DNA of 64,000 nt from Adlercreutzia caecimuris B7. Its GTDB lineage: Bacteria; Actinomycetota; Coriobacteriia; Coriobacteriales; Eggerthellaceae. The stretch is taken from assembly GCF_000403355.2 (NCBI RefSeq), contig NZ_KE159646.1, positions 1,516,258 to 1,580,257 of the forward strand. The letters run 5' to 3'. Under the pieces are notes generated by a model, which worked only from the letters and a program-made list of their open reading frames with translations, was not told where the DNA came from and ran no database searches. Shown one piece after another: positions 50,349 through 58,557 of this stretch (position 1 is its first letter; every line of letters begins with the position of its first letter). Made by a program: the position numbers and the translations under genes.

Positions 50349-52346
50349 ATGAGCCCCAAGCAAAAACGCCTCCTCACCCGCATCATCGTCGCCCTCGTCA
50401 TCTTCTTCGCCATCATCATCGTGGAAGAGGCCGGCCTTTTGCATGCCGCCTTCGGCAGCCCCGGCGACGTGTACGCCGAGTTCGCGCTCTTCCTCATCCC
50501 CTACCTCATCGCCGGCTACGACGTCATCGCCAGCGCATTCCGCAACCTCTTCCGCGGTCACGCCCTCGACGAGGACTTCCTCATGACCGTGGCCACCTTC
50601 GGCGCCTTCGCGCTGGTGCTGTTCCCCCACACCGAGCCACACATGGCCGAGGGCGCCGCCGTCATGCTGTTCTTCCAGGTAGGCGAGCTGTTCCAAAGCT
50701 ATGCCGTGGACAAATCGCGGAAATCCATCGCCGATATGATGGACATCGCGCCGGAGTTCGCCAACGTCATGGAAGAGGGGAAACTGAAGCAGGTGGATCC
50801 CTTCGAGCTGGCCCCCGACGACGAGTTCATCGTCATGCCCGGCGAGCGCATCCCGCTGGACGGCATCATCCTCACCGGTGACAGCCAGATCGACACCGCA
50901 GCGCTCACCGGCGAATCGGTGCCCCGCACGGCGCGCCCGGGCGACGAGGTTATCTCCGGCTGCGTGAACCTCACGGGCAAGCTCACGGTACGTGCCACGA
51001 AGCCCTTCGAGGACTCCACCGTGAGCCGCATCCTGGAGCTGGTGGAGAACGCCGCCGAGAAGAAGGCCCGCACCGAGAACTTCATCACGCGCTTCGCCCG
51101 CGTGTACACCCCCATCGTCGTGGGCGTGGCGGCCGCGCTCGCCATCGTGCCCCCGCTGTTGCTCGGCGGCGATTGGGCCGACTGGGTGCTGCGCGGCCTC
51201 ACCTTCCTCGTAGTGTCGTGCCCCTGCGCGCTGGTGATCTCGGTGCCCCTGTCGTTCTTCGGCGGCATCGGGGGCGCCTCGCGCCTCGGCATTCTGGTGA
51301 AGGGGTCGAACTACCTGGAGGCCCTGGGCTCCACGGAAACCGTCGTGTTCGACAAGACCGGTACGCTCACCGACGGCACCTTCGCCGTGACCGAGCTGGC
51401 GTGCGCCCCCGGCGTGACCGAGGCCGAGCTCGTGGCCACCGCCGCCGCGGCCGAGGCCTTCTCTACCCACCCCATCGCCCAATCGGTGCGAGTCTACGGC
51501 GATGCCATGGCGAACGGGGAACGGTCGGGCGGCGACGCCATGGCGAACGGCCAGCGGCCCGCCACCAACGTCGCTCCGCTGGCCGAGCGCGTCCGCGACG
51601 TGCGCGAGGTGAGCGGCCAGGGTGTAGAGGCCGTCGTGGACGGTCGCGGCGTGCTCGTGGGCAACGGCAAGCTCATGGCCGCCCATGGCGTGCCCTTCCA
51701 GGCGACCGATGCCGCCGGCACGGTGCTGTACGTGGCCGCTGACGGGGCCTTCCTCGGCACCATCGTCATCGCCGACACCATCAAGCCCACGGCCGCCCGG
51801 GCCATTGCCGACTTGCACGCGGCCGGCGTGAAGAAGACCGTCATGCTCACCGGCGACCGCACCGATGTGGCCGCCTCGGTCGCCGCCCGGCTCGGTATCG
51901 ACGAGGTGCACGCCGAGCTGCTGCCCCAGGACAAGGTGGCGGAAGTGGAGAAGCTGCTGGCCGCCACCGAGCGCGATACCCGCGGCAAGGGCAAGCTCGC
52001 CTTCGTCGGCGACGGCATCAACGACGCGCCGGTGCTCACCCGTGCCGACATCGGCATCGCCATGGGCGCCATGGGGTCGGATGCCGCCATCGAGGCCGCC
52101 GACATCGTGCTCATGAACGACAACCCCGACGACATCGCGAAGGCCATCGACGTGGCCCGGCGCACCATGCGCATCGTGTGGCAGAACATCATCTTCGCCC
52201 TCGGCATCAAGTTCGCCGTGCTCGTGCTGGCCGCCTTCGGCATCGCGAACATGTGGATGGCTGTGTTCGCCGACGTAGGCGTGGCCGTCATCGCCATCTT
52301 GAACGCCATGCGCGCCATGAACGTGAAGCGCTACGAGAAGCGGTAA
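50349..52346 (+). CDS. Heavy-metal-translocating P1B-type ATPase (CadA/ZntA-like)
   Basis: 665 residues. The metal-site helix has CPCALVIS (about 291), the phosphorylation site DKTGTLTDG (about 336), the hinge GDGINDAPVL (about 556), and TGES in the actuator domain (about 190). There are about eight transmembrane segments and no N-terminal HMA domain, which is supplied by the gene at 49874. ATG at 50349 with AAGGA ahead. The nucleotide-binding domain contains a short tandem duplication, GDAMANGERSG then GDAMANGQRP (about 385-402), absent from typical members. It probably exports Zn, Cd or Pb under the ArsR repressor. Confidence 0.94.
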   Translation: MSPKQKRLLTRIIVALVIFFAIIIVEEAGLLHAAFGSPGDVYAEFALFLIPYLIAGYDVIASAFRNLFRGHALDEDFLMTVATFGAFALVLFPHTEPHMAEGAAVMLFFQVGELFQSYAVDKSRKSIADMMDIAPEFANVMEEGKLKQVDPFELAPDDEFIVMPGERIPLDGIILTGDSQIDTAALTGESVPRTARPGDEVISGCVNLTGKLTVRATKPFEDSTVSRILELVENAAEKKARTENFITRFARVYTPIVVGVAAALAIVPPLLLGGDWADWVLRGLTFLVVSCPCALVISVPLSFFGGIGGASRLGILVKGSNYLEALGSTETVVFDKTGTLTDGTFAVTELACAPGVTEAELVATAAAAEAFSTHPIAQSVRVYGDAMANGERSGGDAMANGQRPATNVAPLAERVRDVREVSGQGVEAVVDGRGVLVGNGKLMAAHGVPFQATDAAGTVLYVAADGAFLGTIVIADTIKPTAARAIADLHAAGVKKTVMLTGDRTDVAASVAARLGIDEVHAELLPQDKVAEVEKLLAATERDTRGKGKLAFVGDGINDAPVLTRADIGIAMGAMGSDAAIEAADIVLMNDNPDDIAKAIDVARRTMRIVWQNIIFALGIKFAVLVLAAFGIANMWMAVFADVGVAVIAILNAMRAMNVKRYEKR

Positions 52347-52371
52347 ACCGTGCCGGCCTCAGGCGCGTGGA

Positions 52372-52489
52372 GGCGTCCCCCGCGGGGCGTGCCTCCACGC
52401 GCAGTTCCGCAGCGACTGGAACAGCCCAGTGGGCTGTTCCACCAAGCGAGGACTGTGTGAGCATGGAGGTATGCCCCGCGGGGGACGCC
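52372..52489. repeat. Structured repeat, copy B (downstream of metal ATPase)
   Basis: 118 bases. The same inner hairpin (GGAACAGCCC / GGGCTGTTCC) and middle stem as copy A, but the outermost stem is GGCGTCCCC paired with GGGGACGCC instead of GGGCGCG with CGCGCCC. Base pairing is therefore kept while sequence differs. Confidence 0.8.
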
Positions 52490-52722
52490 GGGCAACCGGC
52501 ACCTTCTCCGCCCCATTCCCCAAGCGCCCAAATCAGCATTTCGGCAACCGCAAGTTCACAGACTTACCCATAGCCCCCCGAACGCATCTCGGGGGGCTAT
52601 GCTTTTCAGTGCGCAATGGCCCCATCCCTCATGCCGCCCGCGCCGCGCCCGCCGCGCGGATGTCGGCTCCGTCGCGAAGTCGTTGCGCGACACCGTGTTC
52701 CCGACCACTTTGGAGGTTCGTC

Positions 52723-53973
52723 ATGAAAGACGAGAAGGAGACCTTGCGCAAGACCGACGAGAGCATTCACGTAATGGAGGGCTTCGACCCCGCCATCCTC
52801 TCCGATGTGCCCGCACCGGTCGTATCGCTGTATATTCCCGTTCACCACAGCGAGCGCGAGGAGCGCCGCGACATCTGGGATCGCGACATGTTCAAGGATC
52901 TCATGAAAGACGCCGAGCGCACCCTAGCCGAAAGCTACGGCAAGGACGCCTACAAGGGCATCCTGGAGAAGGCCGACTACCTGCTCGCCCATCCCGACAT
53001 GCCACTGTGGCTGCACGCCGGCGAGGGTCTGGGATTCCTCATGGGCAACGACGACGTGTACGTGTACAACCTGTTCTTCGCCCCCGAGCCCATGGTGGCC
53101 GCCGGTGACACCTACTTCGTGAAGCCGCTGCTGCGCAACTTCCAATACGGCACCGAGTACTACATCCTGGAGCTGGGCAACGACCGCTTCAGCTGGGTGA
53201 AGGGCGACCGCACCCATGTGGAGCGCCAGCAGCTGCCGCGCGAGGTGCACGACTTCTTCAGCGAGCTGTTCGCCAACAGCGACGACACCGCCGCCGACAT
53301 GAAGAAGGACGAGCTGGGCGCCCTGGACTATATCACCTTGGAAGGCCACATGGGCCAGTACCACGACCACCAGTCGCGCAACGACGTGAAGAAGGAAGAC
53401 GCCGCCCAGTGGTTCCGCTACGTGAACAAGGCTGTGAACGACTACCTCGTGCGCGACGATACCACGCCCATCATCCTGTGCTGCGACGAGGAGTACGAGC
53501 ACGCCTTCCGCAAGGTCTGCACCCTGCGCCACCTGCTGCCCGAGGGCATCAAGAAGGATCCGGCCGGCCTTGACGGCAAGGCGCTCTTGGAAGAGTCGCT
53601 GGCCGTGATGGACGGCATCCGCGATGCGAACATCAAGGAGACCGCCGAGAAGTTCGGCGCCGATGCGGCCCACGGGAAGGCCTCCGACGACTTCGACGCC
53701 ATCGGCATGGCGCTCGCCGAGCGCCGCGTGGCAGCCCTGTTCATGGTGAAGGGCAAGATTCTGCCCGGCGGCTTCGACGTCAACACCGGCACCGTGACCT
53801 TCGACGGCAACCCAAACCCGGTCGACGACGGCTACATCGACCCGGCCGCGCCCGACATCACCGACGCCTTCGCCCAGGCCGCCCTGGCCCAGGACGCCCA
53901 CATCTACATCGTGGACCAGGATCAGATGCCCACCGCCTCGCCGGTGGCCGCCCTGTTCCGCTACGCGGAGTAG
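52723..53973 (+). CDS. baeRF-family protein (bacterial/archaeal eRF1-like)
   Basis: 416 residues, cytoplasmic. VVSLYIPVHHSEREERRDIWDRDMFKDLMKDA, the middle domain FSWVKGDRTHVERQQLP and the C-terminal AERRVAALFMVKGKILPGGFD and DQMPTASPVAALFRYAE are as in baeRF6/7-type homologues of release factor eRF1. They are thought to act on ribosomes, for example in rescue or hibernation; no activity is assigned here. ATG at 52723 with GGAGG seven bases ahead. It ends before a strong terminator at 54042. Confidence 0.8.
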   Translation: MKDEKETLRKTDESIHVMEGFDPAILSDVPAPVVSLYIPVHHSEREERRDIWDRDMFKDLMKDAERTLAESYGKDAYKGILEKADYLLAHPDMPLWLHAGEGLGFLMGNDDVYVYNLFFAPEPMVAAGDTYFVKPLLRNFQYGTEYYILELGNDRFSWVKGDRTHVERQQLPREVHDFFSELFANSDDTAADMKKDELGALDYITLEGHMGQYHDHQSRNDVKKEDAAQWFRYVNKAVNDYLVRDDTTPIILCCDEEYEHAFRKVCTLRHLLPEGIKKDPAGLDGKALLEESLAVMDGIRDANIKETAEKFGADAAHGKASDDFDAIGMALAERRVAALFMVKGKILPGGFDVNTGTVTFDGNPNPVDDGYIDPAAPDITDAFAQAALAQDAHIYIVDQDQMPTASPVAALFRYAE

Positions 53974-54041
53974 GCGCTGGCACCGTAACTCTGCCGCACG
54001 GCAAAGCCCGCGACGCGCCACGACCTCGCATCGGCCTTTCC

Positions 54042-54068
54042 AGGAGCCACCTTCGGGTGGCTCCTTTT
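54042..54068 (+). terminator. Rho-independent terminator after the baeRF gene
   Basis: GGAGCCACC-TTCG-GGTGGCTCC with a UUUU tract follows at 54063-54068. It lies 70 bases after the stop codon at 53973. Confidence 0.92.
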
Positions 54069-54111
54069 ATGCCCGAAAACCGCCAAGAGCTCGGCACCCC
54101 GCCCCGATGGG

Positions 54112-54232
54112 ACTCGACAGACTCGACAACCTTTTGTCGAGGCCTCGATGAAATTTTATCGAGTCCTCGACAAATCACTTGTCGAGCCTGTCGAGCCTGT
54201 CGAGTCAGTCGAGTCCATGTCGATCATCGAGG
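54112..54232. repeat. Cluster of GTCGAG palindromes
   Basis: Three consecutive inverted repeats: CTCGACAA-N4-TTGTCGAG (54122-54141), CTCGAT-N8-ATCGAG (54144-54163) and CTCGACAA-N5-TTGTCGAG (54166-54186). These are followed by direct repeats of (C)TGTCGAG to about 54232. The cluster lies between convergent genes (baeRF and MFS). Confidence 0.85.
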
Positions 54233-54268
54233 TTTCGGCGCCGGTTCGCCGGCCTTTGTCCCTCGCGC

Positions 54269-55597
54269 TCACGCTGCGACGGCAGGTCGTCTCGTAGCGA
54301 GGACCACGAGGGCGAGCGGGGCGACAACGAGGAAAAGCCCGGCGAGAGCGAACAGGGCAGGCGCGCCCGTGGCCACGATGAGGGCGCCGAAGAGCAGGCC
54401 CGAGACGCCGATGCCCACGTCCACGGCGTTTTGCTGCTGGGAGATAAGCGAGGCCCGGCGGCCCTCGGGCGCCCGCTTGGCCAGAAGCGCCACCGCACTC
54501 GTGACCGTGCCGAAATACCCGATGCCCACGAGCAGCCCCGCTCCGGCGAGCAGAGCCGGAATCATCGGAAGCACCGCCACGAGGGCGATGCCCGCGCCCA
54601 TGACGGCAGCGAAGGCGGCCACCACCCCCGAAGCCGCCCTGCGATCCACCAGCCACCCCGCGAGCGGGTTGGCGATAAGACCGCCCGCCCCGACGAGCGC
54701 CATGAGCATTCCCGCGTTGGCCTCGGGTGCCGCCGCCTCGGCGAAGGAGGTGGCGAAGTTGGTGACGAGGCCGTAGCCGAGCGCAGACAAAAGCGTGACG
54801 GCAAGCGCGACGACCACCGCCGCGCGCCCGTCTCCCGGCATCCGGGCGGTCGCCGACGTCGCGAGGTCTTCCCGACGCGCTCCCCGCAATGCCTCGGCAG
54901 CGTCCCGTTGCGTTCCCGACGAAGCTGCCGCCGTCGCCGTCCGCGCCTCGTCCGCCGGCGTCGCGGCATCCTCCCCCGATGCGCTCCGCCATCCCGCTCG
55001 CGTCCCCTTCGCCTCCCCCTCGCTTCCCGCCGGCCGGCAGCAACGGGCGGGCACGAGCGCGGCGCAGAGAAGACCGACGGCGGCCAAAACCCCGCATCCG
55101 GTAAATGCGACGCCGTAGCCGACGGCACCCGCCAGCGAGAACATGAGGGGCGCGGCCACCATGAGCGCCACCGACGACACGAACCGGTACAGCCCCAGCG
55201 CCAGCCCCGACCGCGCTTGGGCGCTCGCCGCGCTCACGGCCGCCATGGCGCAGGGGAAGAACGCCGCCATCCCCACGGCCTGCAGGCAGCGCACTACCAG
55301 AACCGCCGCGAAGTCGTGGCAGAGTCCCAACAGGGGCGCGCCGGCCACGTAGGCCGCCAGACCGAGCAGCATGGGCCTCTTCGCTCCCCTCCGGTCGGCC
55401 CATGGCCCGACGACGAAGCGCAAAGCCACGGCCAGGGCCAGAAACACCGTGGCCTGCAGCCCCGCCTGAAGCAAGTCGCCGCCCAGGGCAACCACGTACA
55501 GGGGCACGTAGATCATGCACGCGTGATTGCACCCATAGGCGCAGAACCCCGCCGCGAACAGCAACACCAGCGTCCCCCGGCCACTTCCCTTCTCCAT
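54269..55597 (-). CDS. Major facilitator superfamily transporter (12 helices)
   Basis: 442 residues with two six-helix halves: LVLLFAAGFCAYGCNHACMIYVPLYVVALGG at the start, GPWADRRGAKRPMLLGL in loop 2-3 (MFS signature DR-x-G-x(K/R)), and an Arg/Ala/Glu-rich central loop of about 70 residues (190-260). ATG at 55597 with GAGGAGG ahead; a start at 55636 is also open. The substrate is unknown. Confidence 0.9.
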   Translation of the reverse strand: MEKGSGRGTLVLLFAAGFCAYGCNHACMIYVPLYVVALGGDLLQAGLQATVFLALAVALRFVVGPWADRRGAKRPMLLGLAAYVAGAPLLGLCHDFAAVLVVRCLQAVGMAAFFPCAMAAVSAASAQARSGLALGLYRFVSSVALMVAAPLMFSLAGAVGYGVAFTGCGVLAAVGLLCAALVPARCCRPAGSEGEAKGTRAGWRSASGEDAATPADEARTATAAASSGTQRDAAEALRGARREDLATSATARMPGDGRAAVVVALAVTLLSALGYGLVTNFATSFAEAAAPEANAGMLMALVGAGGLIANPLAGWLVDRRAASGVVAAFAAVMGAGIALVAVLPMIPALLAGAGLLVGIGYFGTVTSAVALLAKRAPEGRRASLISQQQNAVDVGIGVSGLLFGALIVATGAPALFALAGLFLVVAPLALVVLATRRPAVAA

Positions 55598-55683
55598 GGC
55601 TCCCCTCCTCGCCGGATGCCATCGTATCTCAGGCATCCTACCAAACCGCCTCCGGCCATTCCGCCCAGCCTTGGGTGCACCCC

Positions 55684-55701
55684 TATCCTATTTCCAGGAT
55701 A
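55684..55701. promoter_or_regulatory. Small dyad between MFS and patatin genes
   Basis: TATCCT-N6-AGGATA, a perfect 6-base inverted repeat in the 340-base divergent spacer (55598-55937). No consensus promoter boxes were recognised around it. The rest of the spacer holds nothing else I can support. Confidence 0.35.
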
Positions 55702-55937
55702 AACCAGCACGCCCCTCCTCGGCGAAGACGCGCAGCCCCTCGGCATCGCGCACCCGCACCGGCCGTGCGCTGCGACGGCAGTATCAGACGCGCCAATCCA
55801 CCGCACCCCAGCGCGGGGGCGGCGCTTCGCTCCATCGCCTGCGGGCCTTTTATCGAGCTCTCGGGGAATTTCCGCCGCGCAGGTGGGAAACTAGGAGCTG
55901 ACACACTCGAGCAAAACCCGCGAAACGGAGCAGCGAC

Positions 55938-56852
55938 ATGCCGATTGCCGACCAAGCCAGCCTTGCCATCAACCAGCCTGACGTGGCGCTCATCTTTGAG
56001 GGCGGCGGCATGCGCAACAGCTACACGGCGCCGATGGTGGTGGAGCTGCTCGCGCGCAACATCAATTTCGGGCACGTCTACGGTATCTCGGCCGGATCGA
56101 GCCACACGGTGAACTACCTCGTGCGCGACGCCGTGCGCGCGCGGGCCAGCTTCGTGGAGCTGGTGCAGTACCCGCGCTTCGGCGGCTGGAAGAGCTTCCT
56201 TGCCGGCCACGGCTACTTCAACGGCCCCTACCTGTACGAGGAGCTTATCGAGACCGCGCCCGCCGACGACCCCATGCGCTTCGACTGGGACACCTTCCAC
56301 GCCAACCCCGCCGACGTGCACATCGAGGCTTTGGACTGGGACACCGGCGAGACCGTGGCCTTCACGAAGGCCGACATGAGAGAGGCCCGCGACGTGGGGC
56401 TCATGGTGCGCGCGTCGTCCACCATGCCCATCTTCATGCCGCCCACGACCATCGGGAGTCGCACCTACGTGGACGGGGGCATGGGAGCGAGCTGGGGCAT
56501 CCTGTTGAACGCCGCCCGCGCCGACGGCTTCGAGCGCTTCTGCATCATCCGCACCCAGCCCCGCGGCTACCGCAAGAAGCCCATGGGCTCCCTTGAGCAG
56601 CGCCTCTTCCGTGCCGCCTTCCGCAAGCACCCCGTGGTGGCCGAGCGCACCATCGCCCGGTGGCAGCCCTACAACGAGCTCTGCGACGAGATAGAGCACC
56701 TGGAGAAGACGGGTGCGGCCTGGGTGTTCTACCCTGACGCCATGGAGGTCACCAACAAGACCACCGACTACGACGCCCTCGTGCGCTCCTACGAAGCCGG
56801 TCAGGCCCAGGCCCGCCGCGACATAGAGTCCCTGGAAGCGTGGCTCGGCTAG
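55938..56852 (+). CDS. Patatin-like phospholipase/acylhydrolase
   Basis: 304 residues. The oxyanion hole EGGGMRNSYT (about 20-29), the nucleophile elbow GISAGSS (about 54) and the catalytic Asp in VDGGMG (about 179) form the patatin Ser-Asp dyad. It resembles the YjjU-type bacterial branch (GRYK-like RGYRKKPMG, then FRKHPVVAERT). Lipid acyl hydrolysis is the likely reaction. ATG at 55938 with GGAG seven bases ahead. No signal peptide. Confidence 0.92.
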   Translation: MPIADQASLAINQPDVALIFEGGGMRNSYTAPMVVELLARNINFGHVYGISAGSSHTVNYLVRDAVRARASFVELVQYPRFGGWKSFLAGHGYFNGPYLYEELIETAPADDPMRFDWDTFHANPADVHIEALDWDTGETVAFTKADMREARDVGLMVRASSTMPIFMPPTTIGSRTYVDGGMGASWGILLNAARADGFERFCIIRTQPRGYRKKPMGSLEQRLFRAAFRKHPVVAERTIARWQPYNELCDEIEHLEKTGAAWVFYPDAMEVTNKTTDYDALVRSYEAGQAQARRDIESLEAWLG

Positions 56853-56996
56853 CTCCAACTCCCCAAGGCCCCGGTCCCCCACGCTTCCGTTTCCCTCCAG
56901 ATTCCCAAATCCTCCAAGGCCCAGACTTTCCCAAGGCCCTCCCGTGCTATTTCTCGCGCACCGCCTCTCGCGCTGCTTCACCTACCCCCCCAAATG
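56853..56996. other. Pyrimidine-rich spacer after the patatin gene
   Basis: 144 bases, C-rich on the plus strand, with short repeated CCAAGGCCC segments (near 56870, 56919, 56933). No gene seen. Confidence 0.5.
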
Positions 56997-57126
56997 GAGA
57001 AGAAAATCACGGTTTTCGTAGTCCGACAGCGTAATTTCGCATTCTACATCCACGTTTTCCCAGGTGGGCTAACGTCGTTTCTAACGGTAAGGCATTTTCG
57101 ATTACGAAAACCGCAATTTTCTTCTC
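56997..57126. repeat. 130-bp inverted-repeat element (MITE-like)
   Basis: Arms at 56997-57026 and 57098-57126 begin GAGAAGAAAAT and share CGGTTTTCGTA; about 26 of 29 positions pair. The enclosed 70 bases have no ORF of note. No flanking direct repeat was found. It is less GC-rich than its surroundings. Confidence 0.7.
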
Positions 57127-57177
57127 AGAACAGCGAAAATCGCAGCAACGCAGTGCATCCGAAACAGCTTCTCTCGC

Positions 57178-57209
57178 AAAAAAAAGAACCCCGCTCGTAA
57201 GCGGGGTTC
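57178..57209 (-). terminator. Rho-independent terminator of the rplJ-rplL operon
   Basis: On the minus strand GAACCCCGC-N6-GCGGGGTTC is followed by eight T residues. It lies 43 bases beyond the rplL stop. Confidence 0.95.
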
Positions 57210-57251
57210 CGTATAGCCGTAAAGGCGGTTGAAGTGTTCGCGAAAGCGAAT

Positions 57252-57629
57252 TTACTTCAGGGTCACAGCGGCGCCAGCCTCTTCCAGCTTGCCCTTGATC
57301 TCCTCGGCCTTGTCCTTGGCAACGCCCTCGGCCACCGGCTTCGGAGCGCCCTCGACGACCTCCTTGGCCTCCTTCAGGCCCAGGCCGGTGATCTCGCGGA
57401 CAACCTTGATGACGGCGATCTTGTTGTCGCCGAAGCCCTCGAGGATGACGTCGAAGTCGGACTTCTCCTCGGCGGCAGCGCCACCCTCAGCCGGAGCGGC
57501 GGCGGCCACGGCCACCGGAGCGGCGGCGGACACGCCGAAGGTCTCCTCGATGTCCTTCACGAGCTCGGAAGCCTCGAGCAGGGACATCTCCTTCAGAGCC
57601 TCAATGATCTCTTCACGAGTAACAGCCAT
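57252..57629 (-). CDS. rplL: 50S ribosomal protein L7/L12
   Basis: 125 residues, full length. The N-terminal dimerisation domain ([29 protein letters not shown]), the Ala/Gly hinge (about 35-52) and the conserved C-terminal domain ([39 protein letters not shown]) bind translation factors on the ribosomal stalk. ATG at 57629 with GGAAACTAA near it. It follows rplJ by 90 bases, the standard order. Confidence 0.98.
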   Translation of the reverse strand: MAVTREEIIEALKEMSLLEASELVKDIEETFGVSAAAPVAVAAAAPAEGGAAAEEKSDFDVILEGFGDNKIAVIKVVREITGLGLKEAKEVVEGAPKPVAEGVAKDKAEEIKGKLEEAGAAVTLK

Positions 57630-57719
57630 GTTAGTTTCCTTTCAAAGGGGGCCGGCGCCTCTTCGTGCCGGCCAAGTTTTCTTCGTTGCTACGCGGCCCG
57701 TCTCAGGCCGCCCGAGCTG

Positions 57720-58241
57720 TTAGGCAGCTTCCTTCTGGTCGGCCACGGCCTTGATGACCTGGGCCATACCGCGCGGCACACCGTTGATGGTGGTGGCCAG
57801 ACCACGAGCGACGCCGGAGATGGCACCGGCGATCTGAGCCATGAGCTGCTCGCGAGAGGGCAGAGAAGCGATAGCCTCCACCTCCGCGGCCGACACGGCA
57901 GCGCCTTCCATCAGGCCGCCCTTGATCTCAAGGTTCTCGTTGGCCTTGGCGAAGGTCTTCAGGGCCTTCGCAGACGCGGCCACGTCGTTGCCGGAGAACA
58001 CGAACGCGCTGGGGCCGGCGAGCATGTCGTCGAGCGTCGGCAGCTCGGCCTCGGACAGCGCCAGGTGAACCAGCGTGTTCTTGTAGACCTTCAGCACCGA
58101 ACCGGTCTCGCGAATGTCGCGACGCAGCTGCTGCATCTCCTTCACGGTCAGGCCGCGGTAGTCCACGACCCACATGGCGGAAACGCCGTCGAGATCCTCC
58201 TTGATGCTGGTAAGCATCTCCTTGTTCTGAGCGTTGGGCAT
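57720..58241 (-). CDS. rplJ: 50S ribosomal protein L10
   Basis: 173 residues, normal length. SAMWVVDYRGLTVKEMQQLRRDIRETGSVLKVYKNTLVHLAL is the rRNA-binding part, and the C-terminal helix (GVPRGMAQVIKAVADQKEAA) anchors L7/L12 dimers. ATG at 58241 has AAGGAGG 11 bases ahead. An autoregulatory L10 leader and attenuator lie upstream. Confidence 0.97.
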   Translation of the reverse strand: MPNAQNKEMLTSIKEDLDGVSAMWVVDYRGLTVKEMQQLRRDIRETGSVLKVYKNTLVHLALSEAELPTLDDMLAGPSAFVFSGNDVAASAKALKTFAKANENLEIKGGLMEGAAVSAAEVEAIASLPSREQLMAQIAGAISGVARGLATTINGVPRGMAQVIKAVADQKEAA

Positions 58242-58312
58242 GTTGTACGTACACCTCCTTCTCAAGCTTTCCGGGTTCCGCACCTGGTGGGTGGGCCGCA
58301 AGCCTGAGAAGC

Positions 58313-58345
58313 AAAAGCGGCCCCCGCCCATAAGACGGAGGCCGC
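58313..58345 (-). terminator. Attenuator hairpin in the rplJ leader
   Basis: Minus strand GCGGCCTCCGTC pairs (with G-U pairs) with GGGCGGGGGCCGC around a short loop and is followed by TTTT. It lies between the L10 leader and rplJ, so it probably ends most transcripts or responds to the leader fold. Confidence 0.75.
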
Positions 58346-58367
58346 ACGAATTCACGGATGCGAATGT

Positions 58368-58485
58368 CGACCACCTCGGCTGGCCGCTTGCGCGATTAAA
58401 CCGAGCTCCCGCGCCTGCCAGTGCCGTTTCTTCCGAAACGTTCTCGCCAGGGCGGACAGCCTCAGTGCCTGCTGTCTTAAGTAGC
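58368..58485 (-). ncRNA. Ribosomal protein L10 leader RNA
   Basis: The minus strand carries the two conserved blocks of the L10-binding leader: AAGACAGCAGGCA (near 58466-58478) and CAGCCGAGGTGG (58371-58382), with hairpins between. This leader binds the L10(L7/L12) complex and represses its own mRNA. Confidence 0.75.
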
Positions 58486-58529
58486 GGAACATATCTGTTC
58501 TCTTGCCGCCCGCTTTGGGCAGCCTGTTC

Positions 58530-58557
58530 AGTTTAATGCGCCGAGCGCTCCTGTCAA
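58530..58557 (-). promoter_or_regulatory. Promoter of rplJ-rplL
   Basis: Minus-strand TTGACA (58552-58557) and TAAACT (58530-58535) are 16 bases apart and point at the L10 leader. The -35 box overlaps the stop codon of the LuxR gene upstream. Confidence 0.6.

Noticed and set aside
52429-52722. N-terminal extension of the baeRF protein by about 98 residues
   Set aside because: It would translate the structured repeat and a low-complexity spacer; a good ribosome site precedes the ATG at 52723.
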